A DNA stretch of 64,000 nucleotides from an uncultured Lachnospiraceae bacterium (GCA_910583615.1 CAJTXP010000007.1:62001-126000); one strand, 5' to 3'; positions 51,037-60,361 are shown, counted from the first letter of the stretch. A program made the numbers and translations. Notes: generated by a model not told the origin, from the letters alone.

Positions 51037-51755
51037 TGACAAAGAAAGAAGAACGGCAGAAAAGGCAGCAGGAAAAGCTTGCGGCGGAGCTTGGCAGGCT
51101 TGAAAACATGAAGGTGTTCGAGAGAAAATATGAGGCCTGCGGGCTGATCTGCGGGATTGATGAGGCCGGCAGAGGTCCGCTTGCAGGTCCGGTGGTTGCC
51201 GGAGCAGTGATCCTGCCCCGTGACAGTCAGATCCTCTGGCTGAACGATTCCAAGAAACTGACTGCCGGAAGAAGGGAACTGCTCTATGATGAGATCATGG
51301 AAAAAGCGCTGGCGGTCGGCATCGGCGTGGTAAGCCATGAAAGGGTTGATGAGATTAATATTCTTCAGGCGACCTATGAGGCCATGCGTCAGGCAATAGA
51401 ACAGCTTGGAATGGTTCCGGATGTACTGCTGAATGATGCAGTGACCATACCGGGTGTGGAACTGAAACAGGTGCCGATCATAAAAGGGGATGCAAAAAGC
51501 GTATCCATTGCTGCGGCGAGTGTGATAGCAAAGGTGACCAGAGATCGTATGATGATTCAGATGGATCAAAAATATCCAGGATACGGATTTGCGTCCAATA
51601 AAGGGTATGGTTCGGCAGCGCATATAGCTGCGATCCGGGAAAAAGGTCCCTGTGAGATCCACAGAAGAACTTTTATACGGAACTTCACCGGTCAGCAGAG
51701 CGGTAAAAATGGAGAAGCAGCCAATGAACAGACGACAGACAGGAACAGCATATGA
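51036..51755 (+). CDS. rnhB: Ribonuclease HII
   Basis: A 239-residue RNase HII: GIDEAGRGPLAGPVVAGAV (about 43-61) with the DEAGRGP metal motif, LNDSKKLT, and DAKSVSIAAASVIAKVTRDR. It removes ribonucleotides from DNA and RNA primers. The N-terminal 38 residues are a charged extension. It overlaps the lepB stop by one base and its tail overlaps yraN by 32 bases. Confidence 0.96.
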   Translation: MTKKEERQKRQQEKLAAELGRLENMKVFERKYEACGLICGIDEAGRGPLAGPVVAGAVILPRDSQILWLNDSKKLTAGRRELLYDEIMEKALAVGIGVVSHERVDEINILQATYEAMRQAIEQLGMVPDVLLNDAVTIPGVELKQVPIIKGDAKSVSIAAASVIAKVTRDRMMIQMDQKYPGYGFASNKGYGSAAHIAAIREKGPCEIHRRTFIRNFTGQQSGKNGEAANEQTTDRNSI

Positions 51756-52074
51756 GGAACTGGCTGCCCGGCGGCTTTCAGACCAGGGCTATGAGATTCT
51801 GGAACGGAATTTTTACTGCAGGCAGGGGGAGATTGATCTGATCGCCAGAGACGGCGGATATCTGGTATTTATAGAGGTAAAATATCGTCGTGACTTACAG
51901 TCGGGACATCCGCTGGAGGCAGTCGGGACATATAAGCAAAGGAGGATTGCCAGAGCCGCCGTATATTATTGTCACAGTCACGGGATTTCGGACAGCCAGG
52001 CGTGCAGGTTTGACGTAATCAGCATTCTGGGAAATGAGATAGAACATGTAAAAAATGCATTTGAACTGATCTGA
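51724..52074 (+). CDS. yraN: YraN/UPF0102 nuclease-fold protein
   Basis: A 116-residue YraN protein with a PD-(D/E)XK-like core: YEELAARRLSDQGYEILERNFYCRQGEIDLIARDGGYLVFIEVKYRRD, broken here at about residues 9-56, with E-I-D and EVK. Function is unclear (linked to Holliday-junction resolvase-like fold). The ATG at 51724 has GGAGAAG upstream and lies inside rnhB; earlier in-frame codons are less suitable. Confidence 0.93.
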   Translation: MNRRQTGTAYEELAARRLSDQGYEILERNFYCRQGEIDLIARDGGYLVFIEVKYRRDLQSGHPLEAVGTYKQRRIARAAVYYCHSHGISDSQACRFDVISILGNEIEHVKNAFELI

Positions 52075-52132
52075 TACAGCGCTGAAAACAGGGGAAGGTT
52101 TTGGCGTTGTATTGTTGTGGAGGAGCTTGTTT

Positions 52133-52984
52133 ATGGTATGGAAGATGAAAAGCGGAAACCGTGATATGATAAAAAGGGAGAGCCATGGCGTACCGTATTT
52201 TGTGTTTCGGAATCTGGAGGATACGAAACTGGTGCGCCATGGTTTTTCTACACGGCTGGGTGGAGTCAGTGAAGGTTATCTTGCGGAATTGAACCTGAGT
52301 TTTACAAGAGGCGATGATCCGGAGCATGTCAGAGAAAATTTCCGCCGTATAGGAGCAGCCATTGGTTTTGAACCGGAATCTCTGGTCATGTCCTGTCAGA
52401 CACATACGACGAATATACGCCTGGTGACGGAAGCGGACAGGGGAAGCGGATATACGAAGCCTTTGGAATATACGGACGTGGACGGAATGATTACGAACGT
52501 GCCAGGACTGATGCTGGCCACCTTTTATGCAGATTGTGTTCCTCTGTTTTTTGTGGATCCAGTGCACCGCGCCGTCGGATTGTCCCATTCGGGCTGGAAA
52601 GGGACCGCAGGACGCATTGGAGCGATGACCGTGGAACGAATGAAAGAAGCATTTGGAACAAAACCGGAACATCTGCGTGCGGCGGTCGGACCCTCTATCT
52701 GTCAGGAATGTTATGAAGTCAGTGAAGACGTGGCGCTGGTGTTTAAAAAAGAATTTCGTGCACATGCGGATGAGCGTCTGCTTTACCGGAAGCCGAATCA
52801 CAAATATCAGCTGAATCTCTGGCGCGCCAACGAGATCGTCCTTCTGGAAGCAGGAATCAGGCCGGAGCATCTGGCAATGCCGGGGATTTGTACCTGCTGC
52901 AATCCAGAACTTCTGTTTTCCCATCGTGCAAGCGGCGGAAAGAGGGGAAATATGGGAGCGTTTTTGGGGCTGTGCAGAGAATAA
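52133..52984 (+). CDS. pgeF: YfiH/PgeF laccase-domain protein
   Basis: A 283-residue multi-copper-oxidase-fold (YfiH) protein. Conserved metal ligands are visible in CQTHTTNI, TFYADCVPLFF, LSHSGWKGT and VGPSICQECYEV. Family members act on purine nucleosides (adenosine phosphorylase/deaminase) or edit peptidoglycan precursors (PgeF). GGAGGAG precedes the ATG at 52133; an in-frame TTG at 52112 is less likely. Its nucleoside activity could tie in with the cluster at the window start; that is inference. Confidence 0.9.
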   Translation: MVWKMKSGNRDMIKRESHGVPYFVFRNLEDTKLVRHGFSTRLGGVSEGYLAELNLSFTRGDDPEHVRENFRRIGAAIGFEPESLVMSCQTHTTNIRLVTEADRGSGYTKPLEYTDVDGMITNVPGLMLATFYADCVPLFFVDPVHRAVGLSHSGWKGTAGRIGAMTVERMKEAFGTKPEHLRAAVGPSICQECYEVSEDVALVFKKEFRAHADERLLYRKPNHKYQLNLWRANEIVLLEAGIRPEHLAMPGICTCCNPELLFSHRASGGKRGNMGAFLGLCRE

Positions 52985-53015
52985 ATGAATATTTTCCATA
53001 GTCCGGACAAGATAG

Positions 53016-53048
53016 TGTCTAGACAAAAGAAGGTTTTCCAGATAGAAT
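53016..53048 (+). promoter_or_regulatory. nagB promoter with NagR/DasR-like operator
   Basis: TAGACA (53020-53025), 17-base spacer, TAGAAT (53043-53048). The perfect palindrome TGTCTAGACA (53016-53025) overlaps the -35; its core GTCTAGAC is the core of the dre sites bound by GntR-family NagR/DasR, sensors of amino-sugar phosphates. Confidence 0.65.
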
Positions 53049-53083
53049 GAAAACAACAGTTTTAATTCAGGAGGGTGAATACT

Positions 53084-53821
53084 ATGAAGATGATCAAGGC
53101 AAAGGATTACAGTGAGATGAGCCGTAAAGCGGCCGGAGTTATTGCATCACAGGTGATTATGAAGCCGAACTGTGTGCTGGGACTGGCGACTGGTTCTTCC
53201 CCGGAGGGGACATATGAGAAGCTGGTTGAATGGTATAACCAGGGAGATCTGGATTTTGGCGATGTGACTACTGTGAATCTGGATGAATACCGGGGACTTC
53301 CGAAGGAAAATGACCAGAGTTATTATTATTTTATGCACAGCCATCTGTTTGATTATGTAAATATCAATCCCGACCGGACATTTCTTCCGGATGGAATGAA
53401 TGAAGATCCGGATGCAGAATGTGCAAGGTATGAGGAAGTGATTCGTGCAACGGGCGGCGTGGATCTGCAGCTTCTGGGACTGGGACGCAACGGCCATATC
53501 GGTTTCAATGAGCCGGGAGAATTTTTTGAGAAAGGAACCCATTGCGTGGATCTGCATCCGAGTACCATTGAAGCAAACAAACGTTTCTTTGCATCAGCAG
53601 ATGATGTTCCGAAACAGGCATACAGCATGGGTATCCAGACGATTATGAGTGCGAAGAAGATTCTGGTCGTAGTCAGCGGAGAGGATAAGGCAGAAGCAGT
53701 GAAAAACTGTTTCTTTGGACCGGTAACTCCGAAAGTTCCGGGTTCTATTCTTCAGATGCATCCGGATGTAACGGTAGTTGCAGATGAAGCGGCATTGTCT
53801 CTTTGTACGCTTCCGGAATAA
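53084..53821 (+). CDS. nagB: Glucosamine-6-phosphate deaminase
   Basis: A 245-residue deaminase/isomerase that turns glucosamine 6-phosphate into fructose 6-phosphate and ammonia. LATGSSPEGTYEKL binds phosphate, and LLGLGRNGHIGFNEPG holds catalytic Asp/His residues of the family. The ATG at 53084 has AGGAGG nine bases upstream; the in-frame GTG at 53075 overlaps that site. It acts after NagA, which follows 18 bases downstream. Confidence 0.96.
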   Translation: MKMIKAKDYSEMSRKAAGVIASQVIMKPNCVLGLATGSSPEGTYEKLVEWYNQGDLDFGDVTTVNLDEYRGLPKENDQSYYYFMHSHLFDYVNINPDRTFLPDGMNEDPDAECARYEEVIRATGGVDLQLLGLGRNGHIGFNEPGEFFEKGTHCVDLHPSTIEANKRFFASADDVPKQAYSMGIQTIMSAKKILVVVSGEDKAEAVKNCFFGPVTPKVPGSILQMHPDVTVVADEAALSLCTLPE

Positions 53822-53839
53822 GGCCAGGTGGCAGCGGGT

Positions 53840-54955
53840 ATGAAAATTATCAATGCGAAAGTATATACAGAGGATGGAACCTTCCAGACAAAAGATGTAT
53901 ATACAGACGGAGAAAAGATTGCAGTATCAGGAAACGATGAAGAAGTACTGGACGGTTCCGGCTGCTATCTGATACCAGGACTCACGGACATTCATTTTCA
54001 TGGATGCGTAGGTCGTGATTTCTGTGACGGAAGTCAGGAGTCCATGGAAGCCATGGCAGTATATGAGGCGTCTCAGGGCGTTACGACGATCGTTCCAGCT
54101 ACAATGACGCTTGGGAAGGATACGCTGGAGAAGATATGCAGGGCGGCGGCTGCATATAAAAATGAAAAAGGTGCGGTTCTCTGCGGGATCAATATGGAAG
54201 GCCCGTTCATTTCCCTGGCAAGAAAGGGTGCACAGAATGGAGATTATGTACACAGGCCGGATGCAGATCTGTTCCGTGAGCTGAATGCGGCTTCCGGCGG
54301 TCTGGTGAAGATCCTGGCGATTGCACCGGAAGAACCAGGAGCGATGGAGTGCATAGAGGAGCTGAAGGATGAAGTGGTTCTGTCAGTTGCACACACGACT
54401 GCGGATTATGAGACTGCGTCGAAAGCTTTTCAAAATGGGGTTCATCATGTGACCCATCTCTATAATGCCATGTCGGGGCTGTCGCACCGCTCTCCGGGAG
54501 TAGTAGGAGCGGCCGCAGATCATGAAGCGGTAGAAGCGGAACTGATCTGCGATGGGATTCATATACATCCGGTAACTGTACGCCAGACTTTTAAGATGTT
54601 TGGAGACGACCGGATCATACTGATCAGTGATTCCATGGAAGCTACGGGAATGCCGGACGGGGAATATGCCCTGGGCGGACAGAAAGTGTTTAAGAAAGGT
54701 AATTATGCTACACTTGAGGACGGCACGCTGGCAGGTTCCGCGACGAATCTGATGGACTGTCTGCGTACAGCGGTGCTGAAGATGGGAATTCCGTTGGAAA
54801 GCGCAGTGAAATGTGCAGCGGTTAATTCGGCCAGATCTGTGGGAATCTACGATTCTTATGGAAGCATTACACCGGGCAAGACCGCCAACATGGTTCTTCT
54901 GAAGGAAGATGACCTGAGTACGGTACAGGTCATCCTGAAAGGAAAGAAAATATAA
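53840..54955 (+). CDS. nagA: N-acetylglucosamine-6-phosphate deacetylase
   Basis: A 371-residue amidohydrolase-fold enzyme that removes acetate from GlcNAc 6-phosphate. Visible metal-site motifs are DIHFHG, NMEGPF (Glu), VAHTTADY, HVTHLYNAMS and ISDSMEATG. The ATG at 53840 follows AGGTGG; a GTG at 53828 is possible. Together with nagB it routes amino sugars, for example from mucin or cell wall, into glycolysis. Confidence 0.95.
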   Translation: MKIINAKVYTEDGTFQTKDVYTDGEKIAVSGNDEEVLDGSGCYLIPGLTDIHFHGCVGRDFCDGSQESMEAMAVYEASQGVTTIVPATMTLGKDTLEKICRAAAAYKNEKGAVLCGINMEGPFISLARKGAQNGDYVHRPDADLFRELNAASGGLVKILAIAPEEPGAMECIEELKDEVVLSVAHTTADYETASKAFQNGVHHVTHLYNAMSGLSHRSPGVVGAAADHEAVEAELICDGIHIHPVTVRQTFKMFGDDRIILISDSMEATGMPDGEYALGGQKVFKKGNYATLEDGTLAGSATNLMDCLRTAVLKMGIPLESAVKCAAVNSARSVGIYDSYGSITPGKTANMVLLKEDDLSTVQVILKGKKI

Positions 54956-55020
54956 AAAACCGGCTCTGCCTGTCCCATTCGGACTTTTCAAGTCCGCTTG
55001 AGAGGCAGAGCCGGTTTTTT
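54954..55020. terminator. Bidirectional terminator between nagA and prs
   Basis: A 17-base perfect stem, AAAAAACCGGCTCTGCC (54954-54970) with its complement 55004-55020 ending in six T, serves both convergent genes. The loop ATTCGGAC-N7-GTCCGC is the one seen in the hairpin at 16608-16674 although the stem differs. The 46 bases after it (AGTCTGCACAGCG..GAGTGCACAGA) resemble the right arm of the repeat family. Confidence 0.85.
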
Positions 55021-55105
55021 GTCTGATCCAGTCTGCACAGCGTTGCTGAGTGCACAGACAGAATAAAAGCATTGTAACAGCCCCTTTATTATGCATGGAG
55101 GGATA

Positions 55106-56287
55106 CTACAGATCATCGTCCCTCTCGATCTCTTCGAGCAGATTATGGATCCGTCTGGTAGGGTCATTGACCCGTCCAGTGGATACGTCGTGATTAATGC
55201 AGTCGATGATTGCAGCTAAAAATTTCGTCATAGTTGCTTCTACATAGTAAGGTTTGGAGAGAAGCTCCGGATTCCGGTAATTCAGATTTGTTGTTACCAC
55301 ATGACTGATATAACCTTTCTCATAATAATCGTCAAATTTATCAAACCCGTCTGTAAAGAGTCCAAAGGTGGCGCATACAAAGACCCGCTTTGCCCCGCGC
55401 TCTTTGATCTGACGCGCTACATCCAGCATGCTTTCCCCGGAAGAGATCATGTCGTCAATAATGATGACATCCTTGCCGGACAGGTCGTCTCCCAGAAATT
55501 CATGGGCAACAATGGGATTCTTGCCATGGACGATGACAGAATAATCCCGGCGTTTATAGAACATGCCCATATCGACGCCCAATACGCCGGCAAAGTAGAC
55601 GGCACGTTCCATGGCGCCTTCGTCAGGACTTATGACCATCAGATGGTCTTTGTCGAACTGCAGGTCAGGCTCCGCCTTGATGAGGCCTTTGATGAACTGG
55701 TAGGGCGGATTGAAACTGTCAAATCCGTACAGAGGGATCGAATTGCATACTCTTGGATCATGGGCGTCGAAGGTGATGATGTTGGAGACGCCCATGTCAA
55801 CCAGTTCCTGCAGTGCGAAAGCGCAGTCCAGGGATTCCCGCTGGCTCCTTTTGTGCTGTCTGCTTTCATAGAGAAATGGCATGATGACATTGATGCGATG
55901 TGCTTTTCCGTTGGAAGCGGAGATGATTCGTTTCAGATCCTGATAATGGTCGTCGGGAGACATGTAGTGCTTATGTCCGCATACTGTGTAAGACAGGCTG
56001 TGGTTCATGACGTCCGCCAGAATAAACAGATCAGCTCCCCGGACCGAATCATACAGGATTCCCTTGGCCTCCCCGGTTCCAAAACGCGGACAGGAGCTGC
56101 GGATCATGAAGGAATCCTCATGATAACCCTGAAAATTGGGGGTGTTCTGGAAATTCTGGTTGCTTTTCTGACGAAACCGTACCAGGTAATGATCAACACG
56201 CTGCACCAGATCGCGGCATCCTTCCAGCGCCGCTATTTTAAGAGGCGCGATGGGAAGGATATTTTCATAGGATAAAATATCGGACAT
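55106..56287 (-). CDS. prs: Ribose-phosphate pyrophosphokinase
   Basis: A 393-residue PRPP synthetase that makes PRPP from ribose 5-phosphate and ATP. The PRPP-binding loop is VIIIDDMISSGESMLD, and ITFDAHDP and VVTTNLNYR-type strands are recognisable. It is about 75 residues longer than the typical 315-residue enzyme, with a longer N-terminus and inserts, as in a Clostridial subclass. AGGAGGG precedes the ATG. Convergent with nagA. Ribose 5-phosphate from the nucleoside genes could feed it. Confidence 0.92.
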   Translation of the reverse strand: MSDILSYENILPIAPLKIAALEGCRDLVQRVDHYLVRFRQKSNQNFQNTPNFQGYHEDSFMIRSSCPRFGTGEAKGILYDSVRGADLFILADVMNHSLSYTVCGHKHYMSPDDHYQDLKRIISASNGKAHRINVIMPFLYESRQHKRSQRESLDCAFALQELVDMGVSNIITFDAHDPRVCNSIPLYGFDSFNPPYQFIKGLIKAEPDLQFDKDHLMVISPDEGAMERAVYFAGVLGVDMGMFYKRRDYSVIVHGKNPIVAHEFLGDDLSGKDVIIIDDMISSGESMLDVARQIKERGAKRVFVCATFGLFTDGFDKFDDYYEKGYISHVVTTNLNYRNPELLSKPYYVEATMTKFLAAIIDCINHDVSTGRVNDPTRRIHNLLEEIERDDDL

Positions 56288-56324
56288 AAAACCCTCCTGT
56301 CTTTGGTGTGCAATAGTTAACCTA

Positions 56325-56354
56325 TTTATATCATTTTTCTGTACAGGCAGTCAA
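56325..56354 (-). promoter_or_regulatory. prs promoter
   Basis: On the minus strand: TTGACT (56354-56349), 18-base spacer, TATAAA (56330-56325), 37 bases before the start codon. Confidence 0.6.
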
Positions 56355-56392
56355 CCCATATGGGAGAAATTCTGGCAAATACAGATGTTCCC

Positions 56393-56438
56393 GTTACTTT
56401 TCACGGGGGACGCAGACCGCTCACCCCGTAAAAGGTAA
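56393..56438. repeat. Short palindromic repeat-like hairpin
   Basis: GTTACTTTTCACGGGG (from 56393) faces CCCCGTAAAAGGTAA (to 56438). The GTTACTTTTCAC start matches copy B of the 71-bp repeat. It lies in the prs-adh gap and is likely a degenerate family member. Confidence 0.5.
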
Positions 56439-56607
56439 GGACTCTCGAAAACCCGAAGGCTCTGTGATCCGCACTAAAATAAACAGTTGTCCTGCGGTAA
56501 AAAACAGAGTATAATAAAGAAACGTTTGAGCCTGTCATCGGGCGGAGGAAACAGTAAAGGCCATGGGTGACAGTTTTTACCATACAGTCTGGAGGAATGA
56601 GTACCAT

Positions 56608-57810
56608 ATGTGGATCGTGAAAAAAATATACTGCAGAACTTTTCAGGCTGCCTTCCGGGCAGCGCTTCCTTTTCTGCCATATCGGAATCCGAAGATTATT
56701 CCATCTGCGGCAGGAGTTGCAGATGTATGCAGGAAAAAGAAGGTGGATTCTGTCATGATCGTGACGGATGGCGGAATCCGGGCGCTTGGGCTTACCGGAT
56801 TTCTGGAAAAGACGCTGACAGAAGCGGATATTTCTTATTGTATTTATGACGGGACGGTGGCGAATCCGACGATCCAGAACGTGGAAGAAGCCAGGAATCT
56901 GTATCTTGCACATGGAGCACAGGCGCTGATCGCCTTTGGCGGAGGTTCTTCCATGGACTGTGCCAAGGCTGCAGGGGCGAGGATTGCGAAGCCGAATCAG
57001 AGCATACGACAGATGAAAGGGCTGTTAAAGGTACATAAGAAGCTTCCTCTTCTGATTGCCATACCGACAACGGCAGGAACCGGAAGTGAGACAACGCTTG
57101 CAGCAGTCATCACAGACAGTGAAAAGCATCATAAGTATCCCATCAATGATTTCAGTCTGATCCCCCGTTATGCGGTGCTGGATTATCATGAGACGATGAA
57201 CCTTCCAAAAAGCATTACGGCGACTACCGGCATGGACGCTCTGACTCATGCGGTAGAAGCATATATCGGGCATTCTACCACAAAAGAGACCCGGATGATG
57301 GCGGAAGAGGCAGTGCATCTGATTTATCAGCATCTGAAGGCGGCATACGATGACGGCAGGAATAAGGAAGCAAGGAGCGGGATGTTAAAAGCTGCATATT
57401 GTGCGGGGGTTGCATTTACCAAATCCTATGTAGGATATATTCATGCGGTTGCCCATTCTCTGGGCGGGCAGTATGGCACGCCGCATGGACTTGCCAATGC
57501 AGTTATCCTGCCCATTGTTCTTAACATGTATGGTCCGGCGTGCAGGAAGAAGCTGGCGGCGCTTGCAAGAAATGCAGGAGTGGTGGACCGGGAAATGGAG
57601 GATCAGGAGGCGGCGGACTGTTTTATCGGCTGGATCCGGAAGATGAACGACTCCATGGAGATTCCCCGTCATCTTCCGGAGATTCAGGAAGAGGATATTC
57701 CTGTTATGGCTGGTCATGCGGATAAAGAAGGAAATCCGCTGTACCCGGTTCCGGTACTGATGGATCGAAAGGAACTGGAGAAGATCTATTATGAAGTGAA
57801 GGGAAGATAA
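56608..57810 (+). CDS. Iron-containing alcohol dehydrogenase
   Basis: A 400-residue group III (Fe-dependent) alcohol dehydrogenase: FGGGSSMDCAKAAG (NAD-binding glycine-rich loop), AIPTTAGTGSETT, and the iron-site motifs GMDALTHAVEAYI and YIHAVAHSLGGQYGTPHGLANAVILP with its three His. The likely start is the ATG at 56608 (MWIVKKIYCRTFQ) with GGAGG 12 bases upstream; a longer form from 56563 is possible. It lies 3 bases before an aldehyde dehydrogenase gene, so the pair probably interconverts aldehyde, alcohol and acid. Confidence 0.92.
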   Translation: MWIVKKIYCRTFQAAFRAALPFLPYRNPKIIPSAAGVADVCRKKKVDSVMIVTDGGIRALGLTGFLEKTLTEADISYCIYDGTVANPTIQNVEEARNLYLAHGAQALIAFGGGSSMDCAKAAGARIAKPNQSIRQMKGLLKVHKKLPLLIAIPTTAGTGSETTLAAVITDSEKHHKYPINDFSLIPRYAVLDYHETMNLPKSITATTGMDALTHAVEAYIGHSTTKETRMMAEEAVHLIYQHLKAAYDDGRNKEARSGMLKAAYCAGVAFTKSYVGYIHAVAHSLGGQYGTPHGLANAVILPIVLNMYGPACRKKLAALARNAGVVDREMEDQEAADCFIGWIRKMNDSMEIPRHLPEIQEEDIPVMAGHADKEGNPLYPVPVLMDRKELEKIYYEVKGR

Positions 57811-57813
57811 TTC

Positions 57814-59184
57814 ATGCAGACAGAAGCGTTGATGGAAAAGCAGAGAAGTTTTTTTGACTCTGGAAAAACTCTGGATATTTCCGTTCGGATCAGGGCGCTG
57901 GAAGCGCTGGAACAGGCAGTGCTTGCTTATGAAGAAAGGCTGCATGCGGCGCTTCAGGAGGACCTTGGAAAATCAAGGGCGGAAGCTTACATGTGCGAAA
58001 CAGGGCTTACATTGTCAGAACTTCGGTATATGAAAAAGCATATGCGATCGTTCAGCCGCATCCGCCGGGTGAGGACGCCTCTGGCACAGTTTCACGCAGG
58101 AAGCTTCACGGTACAGGAGCCCTACGGGGTGGTGCTGATTATGTCTCCCTGGAATTATCCGGTGCTTCTGACACTGGAACCTCTGATTGGCGCAGTTGCC
58201 GCTGGAAACTGCTGTGTGGTAAAGCCGTCGGCATATGCTCCGGCAACCTCTCATGTACTGGCCCGGATGCTGTCAGAAGCATTTGAAGAGGGATATGTGG
58301 CGGCAGTGGAGGGCGGAAGACAGGAGAATCAGGATCTTCTGGAACAGAGATTTGACTATATATTCTTTACCGGAGGCGTAAAGGTGGGAAAGCTGGTGAT
58401 GGAGAAAGCTTCTGCACATCTGACGCCTGTAACGCTGGAACTGGGCGGGAAGAGCCCATGCATCATTGATCATACGGCGAATATCCGGATTGCTGCAAGA
58501 AGGCTGGTTTTCGGGAAATATTTAAACTGTGGACAGACCTGTGTAGCGCCGGACTATGTGCTGGTAGAGGAATGCGTGCAGAAGGAGCTGCTGCATTGTA
58601 TCCGTCAGGAGATCATAAGGCAGTACAAAGAGCAGCCGCTCCAAAATCCTTCCTATGGAAAGATGATCAATCGAAAGCATTTTGACCGTGTGTTAAGACT
58701 GATTGACCGGAATAAGCTGGTCTGCGGCGGAGAGTATGATGAAGAGACGCTTCAGATTGCGCCGACCGTTCTGGGAGATGTGACAGAAGAAGACGCGGTG
58801 ATGCAGGAAGAAATTTTCGGCCCGATTCTTCCGGTTCTGACGGTCTCTTCTGTGGAGGAGGCTTATACATTTGTAAAAAAAAGGCCGAAACCTCTGGCGC
58901 TGTATCTGTTTACCTGTGACAAAAAGACAGAAGAACGTTTTCTGAGAGAATTATCTTTTGGCGGCGGATGCGTAAATGATACGGTCATCCATCTTGCTAC
59001 GTCAGAAATGGGATTTGGCGGCGTGGGAAACAGCGGCATGGGTTCCTATCATGGAAGAAAGAGTTTTGAGACATTCAGCCACGAAAAAAGCATGGTAAAA
59101 AAATATAACTGGCTGGATCTTCCCATGAGATATCAGCCGTACAATACGATGAAAGAAAAGCTTGTAAGGATGTTTGTAAGGTAA
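57814..59184 (+). CDS. Aldehyde dehydrogenase
   Basis: A 456-residue class 3-like aldehyde dehydrogenase: SPWNYPVLLTLEPLIGAVAAGN, FFTGGVKVGKLVMEKA (cofactor loop), VTLELGGKSPCI (catalytic Glu) and NCGQTCVAPDYVLV with the catalytic Cys. It oxidises medium or long-chain aldehydes to acids. It follows the alcohol dehydrogenase by 3 bases and probably shares its transcript. A 71-bp palindromic repeat follows. Confidence 0.93.
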   Translation: MQTEALMEKQRSFFDSGKTLDISVRIRALEALEQAVLAYEERLHAALQEDLGKSRAEAYMCETGLTLSELRYMKKHMRSFSRIRRVRTPLAQFHAGSFTVQEPYGVVLIMSPWNYPVLLTLEPLIGAVAAGNCCVVKPSAYAPATSHVLARMLSEAFEEGYVAAVEGGRQENQDLLEQRFDYIFFTGGVKVGKLVMEKASAHLTPVTLELGGKSPCIIDHTANIRIAARRLVFGKYLNCGQTCVAPDYVLVEECVQKELLHCIRQEIIRQYKEQPLQNPSYGKMINRKHFDRVLRLIDRNKLVCGGEYDEETLQIAPTVLGDVTEEDAVMQEEIFGPILPVLTVSSVEEAYTFVKKRPKPLALYLFTCDKKTEERFLRELSFGGGCVNDTVIHLATSEMGFGGVGNSGMGSYHGRKSFETFSHEKSMVKKYNWLDLPMRYQPYNTMKEKLVRMFVR

Positions 59185-59194
59185 AGAAAATATA

Positions 59195-59265
59195 GTTACT
59201 TTTCACACCCACGCCGTCCGGACGCCCCCACCAGGCTGAACACCGGCTGACGTGTGAACAGTAAC
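59195..59265. repeat. 71-bp palindromic intergenic repeat, copy B
   Basis: Matches copy A at 15663-15733 at 68 of 71 bases: start GTTACTTTTCACAC, end GTGTGAACAGTAAC. It sits 10 bases after the aldehyde dehydrogenase stop. Confidence 0.9.
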
Positions 59266-59314
59266 AAAATATACGCTCCTTCCTGAAACAGTGAAGAGAT
59301 ACAGGAGAGATACA

Positions 59315-60361
59315 GTGAGGGAAATTGCAGAAAGGTTTATCAAAAATACGGATTTTACAGAGGATGAATTCCGGATGCTGATTGCGTGCGCAGAAGATCC
59401 GGAGTCGGCAAAGATGCTGACACAGGAAGCTGTGAGGATTCGAAAGGAGCATTATGGAGACAAGGTCTATACCAGAGGCCTGATCGAGTTTACGAATTAT
59501 TGCAGAAACGACTGCTACTACTGCGGTATCCGCAGAGGAAACCTCCACGCCCGCCGGTACCGTCTGACCATGGAGGAGATACTGGAATGCTGCGCACGGG
59601 GGTATGAGCTTGGTTTTCGGACTTTTGTACTGCAGGGCGGGGAAGACAGATGGTTTACAGACGAGCGGATGGCGGATATCATCCGGGCGATCCGCTCGTC
59701 TTATCCGGACTGTGCGATTACGCTTTCCATCGGAGAACGATCCTATGAGAGCTATCGGCTGTTTAAGGAAGCCGGGGCAGACCGTTATCTGCTGCGCCAT
59801 GAAACGGCGGATGAGGAACACTATGGAAAGCTGCATCCGTCGGAGATGAGTCTGGCGGTACGCAGGCTGTGCCTCTATGATCTGAAGCTTCTCGGCTATC
59901 AGGTGGGAGCCGGATTCATGGTGGGTTCTCCGGGACAGACGTCAGACTGTCTGGCGAAGGATCTTCTGTTTTTAAAAGAACTTAAGCCTCATATGGTGGG
60001 GATCGGACCCTTTATTCCGCATCACGACACCCGATTTGCGCAGGAAAGGGCAGGCAGTGTGGAACTGACACTGTTTCTTTTGTCTGTGATACGCATCCTG
60101 CTTCCCGGAGCGCTGCTTCCGGCTACTACGGCACTTGCCACTCTGGATCCGCAGGGACGGGAGAAAGGGCTTAAGGCAGGTGCGAATGTAGTCATGCCCA
60201 ATCTGTCTCCGCTCAGAAACCGAAAACAGTATGACCTGTATGATAACAAGGCCTGTACAGGAGAAGAAGCGGCGGAATGCAGGGAAAGTCTTGTACGCAG
60301 AGTGGAGAGCGCCGGTTATCATGTGTGCAGTGAGCGGGGAGATGCATTGGACTGTTACTGA
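59315..60361 (+). CDS. hydE: [FeFe]-hydrogenase maturase HydE
   Basis: A 348-residue radical-SAM enzyme that helps build the H-cluster of [FeFe]-hydrogenase. The SAM cluster is Cys-x3-Cys-x2-Cys in YCRNDCYYCGIRRGN (about 60). Further HydE features are LQGGEDRWF, LRHETAD, VGAGFMVGSPGQT and PHMVGIGPFIPHHDT. GTG at 59315 has AGGAGA six bases upstream; the frame is open from a GTG at 59291 lacking such a site. No hydF, hydG or hydrogenase gene is in the window. Confidence 0.92.
   Translation: MREIAERFIKNTDFTEDEFRMLIACAEDPESAKMLTQEAVRIRKEHYGDKVYTRGLIEFTNYCRNDCYYCGIRRGNLHARRYRLTMEEILECCARGYELGFRTFVLQGGEDRWFTDERMADIIRAIRSSYPDCAITLSIGERSYESYRLFKEAGADRYLLRHETADEEHYGKLHPSEMSLAVRRLCLYDLKLLGYQVGAGFMVGSPGQTSDCLAKDLLFLKELKPHMVGIGPFIPHHDTRFAQERAGSVELTLFLLSVIRILLPGALLPATTALATLDPQGREKGLKAGANVVMPNLSPLRNRKQYDLYDNKACTGEEAAECRESLVRRVESAGYHVCSERGDALDCY

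Noticed and set aside
55301..56275. Plus-strand frame opposite prs
   Set aside because: The minus-strand frame is a clear PRPP synthetase; the plus frame is its shadow.
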